A program made the position numbers and the translations under genes. From contig NZ_NSFT01000008.1 of NCBI RefSeq assembly GCF_002294725.1, positions 212,884 through 276,883 of the forward strand: a stretch of DNA of 64,000 nt, written 5' to 3'. A model generated the notes under the pieces. It worked only from the letters and a program-made list of their open reading frames with translations, was not told the origin of the DNA and made no database searches. Below, piece by piece: positions 24,304 to 36,077 of this stretch (position 1 is its first letter; each line of letters starts with the position of its first letter). This stretch comes from Mesorhizobium sp. WSM4313 (lineage in GTDB: Bacteria > Pseudomonadota > Alphaproteobacteria > Rhizobiales > Rhizobiaceae).

Positions 24304-25332
24304 ATGAAACACATTGCAATCGGCATTCTTGGCGTCGCCGCGCTCGGGTTCATGGCGTCTGCCGCCTCGGCCGGCACGCTCGATACCGTGAAGCAGAAGG
24401 GCTTTATCCAGTGCGGCGTCTCGACCGGCCTCGCCGGCTTCTCGGCGCCGGACGACAAGGGCGACTGGAAGGGCATCGACGCGGACTTCTGTCGCGCCGT
24501 TGCGGCCGCTGTCTTCGGTGACGGCTCCAAAGTCAAGTTCACGCCGCTCAGCGCCAAGGAGCGTTTCACCGCCTTGCAGTCGGGCGAGATCGACATCCTG
24601 TCGCGCAACACCACCTGGACCAGCAACCGCGACAGCGCGCTCGGCCTCGATTTTGTCGGCATCACCTACTATGACGGCCAGGGCTTCATGATCAACGCCA
24701 AGAAGCTGCCCGGCGTGAACTCCGCGCTGCAGCTTTCGGGCGCCGCCGTGTGCGTGCAGAGCGGCACCACCACCGAGCTCAATCTCGCCGACTACTTCAA
24801 GAAGAACAAGATGGAGTACAACCCCGTCGTGTTCGAGAAGCTTGAAGAGGTCAACGCCGCCTATGACGCCGGCCGCTGCGATGCTTACACCACAGACCAG
24901 TCCGGCCTCTATGGTATCCGTCTGACGCTCTCCTCGCCGGCCGACCATGTCGTGCTGCCCGAGATCATCTCCAAGGAGCCGCTCGGCCCGGCCGTGCGCC
25001 AGGGCGATGACCAGTGGGCGCATATCGCGCGCTGGACATATTTCGCGCTGCTCAACGCCGAGGAAGCAGGCATCACGCAGGCCAATGTCGATGAGATGAA
25101 GGCGTCGACCGACCCGAACATCCAGCGCCTCCTCGGCACTGAACCGGACGGCAAGTATGGCGCCGATCTCGGCCTCTCCAACGACTTTGTCGTCAACATC
25201 GTCAAGGCTGTCGGCAACTACGGCGAAATGTTTGAGCGCAATGTCGGCTCGGGCAGCCCGCTCAAGATCGCGCGCGGCATCAACGCGCTGTGGACCAAGG
25301 GCGGCCTGCAATACGGTCCGCCGATCCGCTGA
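24304..25332 (+). CDS. aapJ: General L-amino acid ABC transporter, periplasmic binding protein
   Basis: A 342-residue solute-binding protein: signal peptide (VAALGFMASAASAG) followed by GTLDTVKQKGFIQCGVSTGL, SAKERFTALQSGEIDILSRN, TTWTSNRDSALGLDF and EISKEPLGPAVRQGDD-type segments specific to the AapJ/BztA family. It captures a broad range of amino acids for AapQMP. It heads the operon; a hairpin between aapJ and aapQ probably sets the excess of binding protein over membrane components. Confidence 0.96.
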   Translation: MKHIAIGILGVAALGFMASAASAGTLDTVKQKGFIQCGVSTGLAGFSAPDDKGDWKGIDADFCRAVAAAVFGDGSKVKFTPLSAKERFTALQSGEIDILSRNTTWTSNRDSALGLDFVGITYYDGQGFMINAKKLPGVNSALQLSGAAVCVQSGTTTELNLADYFKKNKMEYNPVVFEKLEEVNAAYDAGRCDAYTTDQSGLYGIRLTLSSPADHVVLPEIISKEPLGPAVRQGDDQWAHIARWTYFALLNAEEAGITQANVDEMKASTDPNIQRLLGTEPDGKYGADLGLSNDFVVNIVKAVGNYGEMFERNVGSGSPLKIARGINALWTKGGLQYGPPIR

Positions 25333-25344
25333 TTGAAACGTGAT

Positions 25345-25380
25345 CCGGGAGGCAGGTCGTCTGTCTCCCGGTTTCTCTTT
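25345..25380 (+). terminator. Partial terminator/stabilising hairpin between aapJ and aapQ
   Basis: CCGGGAG ... CTCCCGG with an additional CAG/CTG pairing inside, followed by TTTCTCTTT. Located in the 62-base gap of the operon, it likely attenuates transcription or stabilises the aapJ transcript. Confidence 0.6.
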
Positions 25381-25394
25381 CCAGAGGACGGTCC

Positions 25395-26582
25395 ATGGCT
25401 TCGCAGGAAATCCTTCGCGAGGAGCCGAGTCGCGGCTCCTTCATCAATGACCCGAGAATACGCAGCCTGTTCTTTCAGACGCTGGTTGTGATCCTGCTGT
25501 TCAGTTCGATCTGGTGGATCGTCCACAACGTCATCGAAAACCTCCAGCGTCTGCACATCGCGTCGGGCTTCGGTTTCCTCAGGAGCAGGGCTGGCTTCGA
25601 CATTTCCGACACGCCGATCGCCTATACGTCCGACTCGACCTATTTCCGTGCGCTGGTCGTCGGTTTGCTCAACACGATCATCGTTGCCGCCGCCGGCATC
25701 GTGCTTGCGACCATCGTGGGCTTCGCCATCGGCATCGGCCGCCTGTCGCAGAACTGGCTGATCCGCAAGATCTGCACGGTCTATGTCGAGATCTTCCGCA
25801 ACATCCCGCCGCTGTTGGTCATCTTCTTCTGGTATTCCGGCGTGCTGGCCGTGCTGCCGCCGCCGCGCGAGAGCATCCACCTGCCCTTCGGCTCGTTCCT
25901 CAACCAGCGCGGTTTCTATTTTCCGCGCGCCGTTTGGGGCGATGGCTCCTGGCTGATCGGCGTCGCACTGCTGCTCGCCATTGCAATGGCCTGGTTCGTC
26001 GCCCACAGGGCGCGACAGCGGCAAAAGGCGACCGGCCAGCAATTTCCGGTCTTTTGGACATCGGTCACGCTTATCGTGGGCCTGCCGGTGCTGGCCTACC
26101 TGCTTAGCGGCATGCCGCTCACCTTCGATTTTCCGAAGCAGTCGACCTTCAACCTGACCGGTGGCTTCTGGGTCAAGCCGGAATTCCTGTCGCTCTTGCT
26201 GGCGCTCTCCTTCTACACGGCGGCCTTCATCGCCGAGATCGTGCGCGCCGGCATCAGGGGCGTCAACAAAGGGCAGAGCGAAGCGGCGGCGGCGCTCGGC
26301 CTCCGCTCCGGTCCGACCCTGCGGCTGGTGGTCATCCCGCAAGCGATGCGCATAGTCATCCCGCCGCTCACCAGCCAGTATCTCAACCTGACCAAGAACT
26401 CCTCGCTGGCGATCGCCATCGGCTATCCGGACCTTACCGCGACCGCCGGCACGGTGCTCAACCAAACTGGCCAGGCGGTGGAGGGCGTGTTCATCATGAT
26501 GATCGCCTATCTGGTGCTGAGCCTGGTGACGTCCTTTGTCATGAATATCGTCAACGCCAGAATGGCGCTGGTGGAGAGGTAG
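25395..26582 (+). CDS. aapQ: General L-amino acid ABC transporter, permease
   Basis: A 395-residue integral membrane subunit with an N-terminal helix (LFFQTLVVILLFSSIWWIVH), a long middle insertion typical of AapQ, and the permease core with the EAA loop (EAAAALGLRSGPTLRLVVIP). Pairs with AapM to form the translocation pore. Four bases separate it from aapM. Confidence 0.96.
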   Translation: MASQEILREEPSRGSFINDPRIRSLFFQTLVVILLFSSIWWIVHNVIENLQRLHIASGFGFLRSRAGFDISDTPIAYTSDSTYFRALVVGLLNTIIVAAAGIVLATIVGFAIGIGRLSQNWLIRKICTVYVEIFRNIPPLLVIFFWYSGVLAVLPPPRESIHLPFGSFLNQRGFYFPRAVWGDGSWLIGVALLLAIAMAWFVAHRARQRQKATGQQFPVFWTSVTLIVGLPVLAYLLSGMPLTFDFPKQSTFNLTGGFWVKPEFLSLLLALSFYTAAFIAEIVRAGIRGVNKGQSEAAAALGLRSGPTLRLVVIPQAMRIVIPPLTSQYLNLTKNSSLAIAIGYPDLTATAGTVLNQTGQAVEGVFIMMIAYLVLSLVTSFVMNIVNARMALVER

Positions 26583-26586
26583 GGCC

Positions 26587-27744
26587 ATGCAGGAACATGA
26601 CATGTCCTGGGTGCGCACCGAGATGGCGCTTGCCCAGCCGGCCCCGCCTACCGAACGCGGCGCCTATGCCTGGGTGCGCAAGAACCTGATCGGTTCGGTC
26701 GGCGACACCGTCCTCACAATCCTCGGCATCGCCATCGTGCTTTGGATCCTGCCGCAGGTCATCAGCTGGGCCTTCCTCAATGCCCAGTGGACCGGGCCGG
26801 ATCGCACCGTCTGCACCACCGTCACGCAAGGCGGTATCCAGCCCGACGGCTGGACCGGTGCCTGCTGGGCTTTCGTCAACGCCAAGTTCGGCCAGTTCAT
26901 GTTCGGCACCTATCCGATCGAGGAGCGCTGGCGGCCGATCCTGGTCGCCATCCTGTTCGTGGCGCTGTTGGTGCCGATGCTGATCCCGCGCGTGCCGCGC
27001 AAGGGATTGAATGCGGTGCTGTTGTTCGTAGCGCTGCCGATCGTCGCCTTCTTCCTGCTGCTTGGCGGCGTGTTCGGCCTGCCGGTGGTCGAGACCTCGC
27101 GCTGGGGCGGGCTTCTCGTGACGCTCAGCCTCTCCTTCGTCGGCATTGCGGTGTCGCTGCCTTTGGGCATCGTGCTCGCGCTCGGGCGCCGTTCGAAGAT
27201 GCCGATCATCAAATGGCTTTGTATCGTCTTCATCGAGACGGTGCGCGGCATTCCGCTGATCACGGTGCTGTTCTTCGCCAGCGTCATGCTGCCGCTGTTC
27301 CTGCCCGCGGGCGTTACCTTCGACAAGTATCTGCGTGCGTTGATCGGTGTGTCGCTGTTTGCCGCCGCCTATATGGCCGAAGTGATTCGCGGCGGCTTGC
27401 AGGCGATCCCGAAGGGCCAGTATGAGGGCGCCGATTCGCTCGGCCTCGGCTACTGGCAGAAGATGAGCCTGATCGTGCTGCCGCAGGCGCTGAAGCTGGT
27501 CATTCCGGGCATCGTCAACACCTTCATAGGCATGTTCAAGGACACCAGCCTAGTCCTGATCATCTCGATGTTCGACCTGCTCGGCGTGGTGAAGCAGAAT
27601 TTCGCCGATGCAAACTGGGCGACCCCGCAGACCGCGAGATCCGGCCTGATCTTTGCCGCCTTCGTTTTCTGGCTGTTCTGCTTCGGCATGTCGCGCTATT
27701 CAATGTACACCGAACGCCGGCTCGACACCGGTTATAAACGATAA
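26587..27744 (+). CDS. aapM: General L-amino acid ABC transporter, permease
   Basis: A 385-residue membrane subunit. The EAA loop reads YEGADSLGLGYWQKMSLIVL and the core helices GLLVTLSLSFVGIAVSLPLG and ETVRGIPLITVLFFASVMLP are typical of HisMQ-type permeases with the AapM N-terminal extension. Fourteen bases separate it from aapP. Confidence 0.96.
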   Translation: MQEHDMSWVRTEMALAQPAPPTERGAYAWVRKNLIGSVGDTVLTILGIAIVLWILPQVISWAFLNAQWTGPDRTVCTTVTQGGIQPDGWTGACWAFVNAKFGQFMFGTYPIEERWRPILVAILFVALLVPMLIPRVPRKGLNAVLLFVALPIVAFFLLLGGVFGLPVVETSRWGGLLVTLSLSFVGIAVSLPLGIVLALGRRSKMPIIKWLCIVFIETVRGIPLITVLFFASVMLPLFLPAGVTFDKYLRALIGVSLFAAAYMAEVIRGGLQAIPKGQYEGADSLGLGYWQKMSLIVLPQALKLVIPGIVNTFIGMFKDTSLVLIISMFDLLGVVKQNFADANWATPQTARSGLIFAAFVFWLFCFGMSRYSMYTERRLDTGYKR

Positions 27745-27758
27745 AAAGGGAACAGGTT

Positions 27759-28562
27759 ATGGCCACCGAAAACGCCGTCAGCGCGGAAGAAATCAAGGTC
27801 AACGCCGCCAAGATGCACATCTCCACCACCGATGTCGCCATCGACATCGTCGGCATGCACAAATGGTATGGCGAGTTCCATGTGCTGAAGGACATCAACC
27901 TCAAGGTGATGCGTGGCGAGCGCATCGTCATTTGCGGTCCCTCCGGTTCTGGCAAGTCGACCATGATCCGCTGCATCAACCGGCTGGAGGAGCACCAGAA
28001 GGGCAAGATCATCGTCGACGGCAAGGAACTCACCAACGATCTGAAGAAGATCGACGAGGTGCGCCGCGAGGTCGGCATGGTGTTCCAGCACTTCAACCTG
28101 TTCCCGCATCTCACCATCCTGGAAAACTGCACCCTGGCGCCGATCTGGGTGCGCAAGATGCCGAAGAAGCAGGCCGAGGAAATCGCCATGCATTTCCTCA
28201 AGCGCGTCAAGATACCGGAACAGGCCAACAAATATCCGGGCCAGCTCTCCGGGGGGCAGCAGCAGCGCGTGGCGATCGCGCGCTCGCTGTGCATGAATCC
28301 GCGCATCATGCTGTTCGACGAGCCGACCTCGGCGCTCGATCCGGAAATGATCAAGGAAGTGCTGGAGACGATGGTGGGGCTGGCGGAAGAGGGCATGACC
28401 ATGCTCTGCGTCACCCACGAAATGGGCTTTGCCCGCAAAGTCGCCAACCGCGTGATCTTCATGGATCAGGGCCAGATCGTCGAGCAGAATACGCCAGCCG
28501 AATTCTTCGACCATCCGCGCCATGAACGCACAAAGCTTTTCCTATCGCAGATCCTGCACTGA
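27759..28562 (+). CDS. aapP: General L-amino acid ABC transporter, ATPase
   Basis: A 267-residue ABC ATPase. Walker A GPSGSGKST, Q-loop VFQHFNLFPHLT, signature LSGGQQQR, Walker B RIMLFDEPTSALD and switch histidine CVTHEM are all intact. It energises amino-acid uptake through AapQM. A strong terminator ends the operon 26 bases after the stop. Confidence 0.97.
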   Translation: MATENAVSAEEIKVNAAKMHISTTDVAIDIVGMHKWYGEFHVLKDINLKVMRGERIVICGPSGSGKSTMIRCINRLEEHQKGKIIVDGKELTNDLKKIDEVRREVGMVFQHFNLFPHLTILENCTLAPIWVRKMPKKQAEEIAMHFLKRVKIPEQANKYPGQLSGGQQQRVAIARSLCMNPRIMLFDEPTSALDPEMIKEVLETMVGLAEEGMTMLCVTHEMGFARKVANRVIFMDQGQIVEQNTPAEFFDHPRHERTKLFLSQILH

Positions 28563-28587
28563 GCGGGCGCAATCGCCAAATTTTCGG

Positions 28588-28617
28588 AAGCCCGGCTGGA
28601 AACAGCCGGGCTTTTTT
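28588..28617 (+). terminator. Terminator of the aap operon
   Basis: AAGCCCGGCTG-GAAA-CAGCCGGGCTT followed by TTTT, a GNRA-capped stem. Confidence 0.95.
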
Positions 28618-28734
28618 GCTTTCGGGCTATCGGACAAGGATCGGCTCATTTTTGGTTGACGCTCCGAAATCGTCGAGCCTGATCGGCCAGGCCTTCCTGG
28701 AATCGCCCCAGACAAGATGGAACCACCGCATCCG

Positions 28735-29403
28735 ATGAGACGAGGCCTGCGATATCTGGTGATGCTGTTGGGGGCGGTGCTGCTTGCCGCCGCGCTCGGC
28801 ACGCTGGTGCCGCGTCCGCTCTGGCCGGCGGCACGGGCCGACGGCGAGGGGACGCGGCACATACTGATGTTGAGGAATCCGATTCACACCGACATTGCTG
28901 TGCCCCTCGATGACGGCGTGCGCCGGCGATTTGCCTTCCTGGCCGATGCCGGCCTGCCGACCGACGCGTCGGAGGCGCGGTATCTCATTTTCGGCTGGGG
29001 GGCCGCGCCTTCTATCTGGAAACGCCGACCTGGTCGCTACTCAAAGCGGTGCCGGTGCTGAAGGCGCTAACGCTGGACGCCTCGGTGATGCATGTCGATG
29101 TCGCGGGCGCTATTCTAGAGCCGCATCCGAATGTCGTCGGTTTTGACATCGATGAGGAACATTTCTCGGCGCTGCTCGACTATATGGCCGGCAAGCTTCC
29201 GGCAGGGGCCGGGCGGACCGATGCCGATCGAAAATGCGGGCTATTCAACTTACGACCGTTTCTACGAGGCCAACGGCCATTTCAACGCGCTGGTCGGCTG
29301 CAACACCTGGTCGGCGGCGGCATTGTGCACTGCCGGAATCCGGACAGGTTGGTGGAATCCGCTGCCGGCATCGCTGGGGTGGTCACTTACACTTTATAAT
29401 TAG
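28735..29403 (+). pseudogene. DUF2459/TIGR02117-family gene with two compensating frameshifts
   Basis: Three segments in shifted frames make one protein of about 222 residues: a signal/anchor and RHILMLRNPIHTDIAVPLDD up to YLIFGWG (ends near 29000); then RAFYLETPTWSLLKAVPVLK to LLDYMAGKLPAGA; then MPIENAGYSTYDRFYEANGH to the normal C-terminus GWSLTLYN. The first break is a missing G in the G-run at 28995-29002, the second an extra base near 29200-29220. Both ends of the gene are intact, so sequencing error is as likely as decay. Confidence 0.8.
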
Positions 29404-29424
29404 ATAATTAGCTGGTTCTGCTCG

Positions 29425-29748
29425 TCAGCCGGTTTTACGATCCTGCTTCGTCACATATTCACGCAATGCCTTGTTGATTGCGCTCTGGTAGCCGCGACCG
29501 TCAGGTGTGTGCCTCTTGAACCAAGCGACAACATCCGAATCGAGGCGAAGAGTCAGTTGCTGCTTGATTGGCTTGAAATACGGATTTTGGACAGCATTCA
29601 GCCAGAATTCCTCAGTCAATTCCGGAATATCGCTCGTATCGACATCGTCTTCCGAGCGCGCCTTCAGCGCGGCGATTTCCGCTTTCTGGGCTTCGGTTAG
29701 CGGAGGTGGATTTGCAGGGTCGAACTTATATCGAACGATTTTCCGCAT
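29425..29748 (-). CDS. brnA: BrnA-family antitoxin
   Basis: A 107-residue protein. A disordered N-terminus is followed by FWLNAVQNPYFKPIKQQLTL and a ribbon-helix-helix domain (RLDSDVVAWFKRHTPDGRGY, QSAINKALREYV), the BrnA antitoxin layout. It neutralises BrnT and represses the shared promoter. It overlaps brnT by 23 bases and is the second gene, as usual for this type II system. Confidence 0.88.
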   Translation of the reverse strand: MRKIVRYKFDPANPPPLTEAQKAEIAALKARSEDDVDTSDIPELTEEFWLNAVQNPYFKPIKQQLTLRLDSDVVAWFKRHTPDGRGYQSAINKALREYVTKQDRKTG

Positions 29749-30025
29749 AACGTCTTCTTTCTCTTGTTGTAGCCCGCCGCGCAGAAATTATGCGGATCAT
29801 TTCGATCCCATGTTCTTCCGTATCGGCGTGGGCAACTAGCAACACGAGCGCTCCGTCAACCAGACCGATCGTCTGCCAACGATATTCGCCACCTTCTATC
29901 CTGTCCTGCTCCGTCAGCGCGAACGGATCTGAGAAAACGCGAACGGCAGTCTCGAAGCTCACGCCATGTTTGCGCAGATTGGATCCGGCCTTTTCCGAAT
30001 CCCACTCAAATCTCAATTCATCCAT
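29726..30025 (-). CDS. brnT: BrnT-family toxin
   Basis: A 99-residue RelE-fold ribonuclease toxin: FEWDSEKAGSNLRKHGVSFE near the N-terminus, VFSDPFALTEQDRIEGGEYR, and the C-terminal RIISARRATTRERRRYAEN. The ATG at 30025 gives the normal family length. Toxin and antitoxin form an intact pair, downstream of a frameshifted gene and 62 bases from the FAD monooxygenase. Confidence 0.88.
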   Translation of the reverse strand: MDELRFEWDSEKAGSNLRKHGVSFETAVRVFSDPFALTEQDRIEGGEYRWQTIGLVDGALVLLVAHADTEEHGIEMIRIISARRATTRERRRYAENRSI

Positions 30026-30087
30026 TGTTCGTAACCACAAAAATGTAACTACAAATAGCCACTACGTCAAGGATGGCTGTTCGCCTC

Positions 30088-31314
30088 CTACCGCCGCACA
30101 ACCTCCCGCTCCTCCCACCCATAGAGCCAGTCCAGGTCCGCCGCGAGCTTCTCCGGCGGGCGCGTCGCCAGCACCAGATTGCGCGCGATCGCCGCCGGCC
30201 CCCAGGCATGCCAGGCGAGGCGATTGAGCGCGCCGCGTTTCAGCACTCTTTCGACACGCGGCCGTCTGAGATTCTCCCAGGTAGTCAGGCCCTGCTTCGG
30301 ATCGTCCGGAAAGACCAGATTGGCGAGCATCGCAGCATCCTCTATCCCCATTGCCGCGCCTTGGGCCGCGAAGGGCGTCATGGCATGCGCGGCGTCGCCG
30401 ATCAGCGCGATGCCCTCCGCCATCGTCCAGCGGCGCTGCTCGACCGTGTGGATGGGGAACGCCGTCCAGGGGCCGGCGAGCGCCACCAGCCTCGACAGCA
30501 CCGCAGCGGTGCCCCGGATGGCGCCTGAGAGGATCGCGGGGTCGGCATGGCCGGACCAGCCTTCGGCAATGCGTTCGCCCTTGGTGAAGGCGGCAAGGTT
30601 GAAGGCGCTGCCCTTGCTCACGGGATAGGCAACCATGTGGAAACCGGGATGCAGGAAGGTGGTGACGCTGTCGGTCGCGGCGATTTGCGCGAAAGCCTGG
30701 CCGGCGGCGCTTTCCGCCGCGATCGTCGCGCGCCAGGCGAGCTCTCCCGAAAAGCGGCTTGCCGCAAAGCCGGTCGTCCGGGCAAGCTGGGTGCGGACCG
30801 AGGACCAAACGCCGTCGGCTGCGACCAGCAGGCCGCCCGCGACATTCGTCGCTTTGCCGTCGATCTCTACCGTCGCGGTCACGCTTTGCGGGTCGACAGC
30901 AATGCCGGCAACACGCGCGCCGGTGACAAGCGCGATGTCAGGCCGTTCGACCACTGCCGCCATCAGCGCCGCCTGCAGGTCGGCGCGGTGCGCCACGAGA
31001 TAGGGCGCGCCCCAGCGCTTTTCTGCGGCTTCCCCAAGCGGCACGCGCGCCAGCTCGCGCAGGCTCCTTGCGTCCTTCAGCACCACGGCTTGCGGCCGTA
31101 TCGCGTTGGGCAGCAGGCGATCGAGCACGCCGAGCCGGCGCAGGATGCGGGTCGCGTTGGGGGAAAGCTGGAGGCCGGCGCCGGCCGCTTCGAGTTGCCT
31201 GGCCTGCTCGAACAGTGTTACCGGGAAGCCACGCTCGGCAAAGGCAAGCGCTGCCGTCAGCCCGGCGATGCCAGCCCCGGCGATGACGATTTGCCGGGAC
31301 CGTGCTTCAGTCAT
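30088..31314 (-). CDS. FAD-dependent monooxygenase (salicylate hydroxylase-like)
   Basis: A 408-residue group A flavoprotein hydroxylase. The dinucleotide fold is IVIAGAGIAGLTAALAFAER, followed by the DG motif AADGVWSSVR and the GD motif IALIGDAAHAMTPFAAQGAA. It likely hydroxylates an aromatic acid using NAD(P)H and O2, but neighbours give no substrate. An alternative is a UbiH-like role, less likely from overall similarity to salicylate hydroxylases. Confidence 0.88.
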   Translation of the reverse strand: MTEARSRQIVIAGAGIAGLTAALAFAERGFPVTLFEQARQLEAAGAGLQLSPNATRILRRLGVLDRLLPNAIRPQAVVLKDARSLRELARVPLGEAAEKRWGAPYLVAHRADLQAALMAAVVERPDIALVTGARVAGIAVDPQSVTATVEIDGKATNVAGGLLVAADGVWSSVRTQLARTTGFAASRFSGELAWRATIAAESAAGQAFAQIAATDSVTTFLHPGFHMVAYPVSKGSAFNLAAFTKGERIAEGWSGHADPAILSGAIRGTAAVLSRLVALAGPWTAFPIHTVEQRRWTMAEGIALIGDAAHAMTPFAAQGAAMGIEDAAMLANLVFPDDPKQGLTTWENLRRPRVERVLKRGALNRLAWHAWGPAAIARNLVLATRPPEKLAADLDWLYGWEEREVVRR

Positions 31315-31343
31315 GATCTAGCAGTCGTTCATGATCTGCCGGG

Positions 31344-31589
31344 TCAGGCGGCCTGGTCGACATAGAGGCAGCCGGCCGGCTGCGTTTCCGTCGCCTTCAG
31401 CGACGGTGAATAGCGGTAGAGCGTCGAGCAGTAGGGGCAGACCTTTTCATTGTCGTCGCCCATGTCGAGGAAAACATGCGGATGGTCGAAAGGCGGATTG
31501 GCGCCGGTGCACATGAATTCCTTGACGCCGATCTCGATGACCGGATGGCCCGCGTCGTTCTGGAAATGGGGAATGCTGCCGCCTGCCAT
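31344..31589 (-). CDS. Small zinc-finger protein (NDUFS6-like domain)
   Basis: An 81-residue protein with CTGANPPFDHPHVFLDMG and EKVCPYCSTLYRY, giving the C-x8-H-x14-C-x2-C zinc site of the family related to the mitochondrial complex I subunit NDUFS6. It is widespread in alphaproteobacteria. The ATG at 31589 is preferred over an upstream in-frame start lacking family similarity. Confidence 0.88.
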   Translation of the reverse strand: MAGGSIPHFQNDAGHPVIEIGVKEFMCTGANPPFDHPHVFLDMGDDNEKVCPYCSTLYRYSPSLKATETQPAGCLYVDQAA

Positions 31590-31782
31590 CGTCGTCTCCA
31601 ATTGGGTTCGGCCAGTGGGTGTGACCAGTTTGCATCTGGAGCATAACAGGCCAGTTTGCAAGATCGATGAAATCAAACTGTCGCAAAAGGCTGGCAGAGG
31701 ATAAGTTGAGCCGGTTAAGAGCGTCGTTTAACGGCAGTATGCGGCGCCTCCTGGGAACGGTTGCGGGCAAGAGCAGGAAACC

Positions 31783-33974
<2,192 letters not shown>

Positions 33975-33978
<4 letters not shown>

Positions 33979-35510
33979 CTGCAGTTTCCCAGGGCCGGCT
34001 TCAGGACCGGCGGCCGCTGTCGATCATCGACATCGGATCGAACTCGATTCGCCTTGTCGTCTATGAGGGGCTGGCGCGCTCGCCCACGCTTCTGTTCAAC
34101 GAGAAGATGCTGGCCGGCCTCGGCCGCGGCATCGTTTCGACGGGCAAGCTCGATCCCGAGGCGGTGACGCGCTCGATGGAGGAATTCCGCCGGTTCCGCG
34201 CGCTCTCGGACCAGGCGGGTGCCGAGCACATCTATGTGCTGGCGACAGCCGCCGCGCGCGAGGCGGGCAACGGCCCCGATTTCATCCACCGTGCCGAGGA
34301 GGTGCTGAAGACCGAGATCCGCGTGCTCACCGGCCGTCAGGAGGCCTATTATTCGGCGCTCGGCGTCATTTCCGGTTTCCATCCGGCCAATGGCGTCGCC
34401 GGCGACCTTGGCGGCGGCAGCCTCGAGCTGATCGACATCAATGGCGAAGCGATAGGCGACGGCATCACGTTGCCGCTCGGCGGCCTGCGCCTGCAGGACA
34501 TGGCCAGGAACTCGCTCGTGCAGGCCCAGAAGATCGCGCGCCAGGAACTGGCGCGGGCGAAGCTTCTGAAGGGCGGGCAGGGCAGGGTTTTCTACGCAGT
34601 CGGCGGCACCTGGCGAAATCTTGCCCGGCTGCATATGGAGATGAACAACTACCCGCTCGGCGTCATGCATCACTACGAGATATCGGCCGACAGCGCGCAG
34701 ACTTTCCTCAAGCAGGTCGCCCGCAGCGAGGTCGAGAAGGTGAGGGGCATCGAGGGCGTTTCCAAGAACCGCCGCTCGCTCTTGCCCTACGGTGCCGTCG
34801 TGCTGCAGGAGATCATGTCGGCCATGCAGCCGTCGAAGATCGTCGTCTCGGCGCAGGGCGTGCGCGAGGGTTTCCTCTACTCGCTGCTCGACGCCGCCGA
34901 GCAGAAGGCCGACCCGCTGATCTCGGCCGCCGAGGAACTGGCGCTATTGCGCTCGCGCTCGGTGCATCACGCGCACGACCTGGTCGAATGGACCGGCAAG
35001 GCGTTCAAGGCCTTCGGCATTGATGAGACGGAAGACGAGGCACGCTACCGCCATGCCGCCTGCCTGCTTGCCGATATCGGCTGGCGCGCGCATCCGGAAT
35101 ATCGCGGCCGGCAGTCGCTCAACATTATCGCGCATGCCTCCTTCACCGGCGTCGATCATCCCGGCCGCGCCTATCTGGCTCTGGCCAACGCCTATCGCCA
35201 TGACGGCGTCTTCAACGACGGCATCGCACCCGAGATCAAGGCGCTGGCGCCGCCGCGCCTTCTGGAACGCGCCCGCACGCTGGCGGCCATGATGCGCGTC
35301 GTCTATCTGCTGACGGCGGCTATGCCGGGCGTGATGCCGAGGCTGAAATGGGAGAACCGCGGCAACGGAGCGCTCGCGCTGGTGCTGCCGGCCTCGCTTT
35401 CCGACCTCTATGGTGAGCGCCCGGCCGGCCGGCTGGCGCAACTGGCGCGTATCACCAATCGCCGCCTAGTGCTCGCGGTCGAGGGCGGGCCGAGCGTCTC
35501 GGTGAAGTAA
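33975..35510 (+). CDS. ppx: Exopolyphosphatase / guanosine pentaphosphatase
   Basis: A 511-residue Ppx/GppA enzyme of the ASKHA fold. Phosphate-binding motifs are SIIDIGSNSIRLVVYE and GVAGDLGGGSLELID; a C-terminal HD-like helical domain contains VHHAHDLVEW. It hydrolyses polyphosphate from the end. It starts with GTG inside the ppk1 stop codon. Confidence 0.95.
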
Positions 35511-35514
35511 CGGA

Positions 35515-35937
35515 TCAGCTGACGTCGGCGCCGATTCCGAAGCCACGCCCGTCCGCCGACCATGCGCCGGCGCCGGCCATGGCCAGCGCCAGAAAGCCGC
35601 CGGCAATGGCGATGTCCTTCATCAGCATCTGCTGGTGCATGAAGGACAGCGTGGCGTCGTCCGCGCCCTGGCCGTAATGGCCGATGAAACCGGCGACTAC
35701 GCTGAAGGTGGCAAGCAGCAGCGCCACGATCCGCGTCTGGAAACCGACGAGGACCAACAACCCGGCGATCAACTCGAACAGGCCTGTGCCCCATGCCGCC
35801 AAGGTCGGCAGCGGCAGGCCGAGGCCGGCGAAGTAACTGGTCGTGCCGGCGATATTGGTGAGCGCCTGGAAGCCCGACGGTACGAACAGCGCGGCGAGCA
35901 GGAGCCGCGAGACGAGAAGCAATGCGTTGCGGGGCAT
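35515..35937 (-). CDS. DoxX-family membrane protein
   Basis: A 140-residue four-helix membrane protein: LLLVSRLLLAALFVPSGFQA, GTGLFELIAGLLVLVGFQTR, RIVALLLATFSVVAGFIGHY and DIAIAGGFLALAMAGAGAWS. It ends 4 bases from the ppx stop (convergent). The next leftward gene, 141 bases upstream, is a paralogue, so this is a tandem duplication. Confidence 0.88.
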   Translation of the reverse strand: MPRNALLLVSRLLLAALFVPSGFQALTNIAGTTSYFAGLGLPLPTLAAWGTGLFELIAGLLVLVGFQTRIVALLLATFSVVAGFIGHYGQGADDATLSFMHQQMLMKDIAIAGGFLALAMAGAGAWSADGRGFGIGADVS

Positions 35938-36077
35938 TGGTCATCTCCCTTGCCGGCATCAGGCCGGCTGCCGGCGCAGTCTACGCCTACAACCGGAAAA
36001 CGAAAAAGCGATGCGGAAAATTCCGCACCGCTTTCGTTTCAGTTTGGGAGGATTGCTTCAGTATGGGAGGAAAAAGA

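Noticed and set aside
25218..26618. Minus-strand 466-codon frame opposite aapQ
   Set aside because: Antisense artefact, charged low-complexity product.
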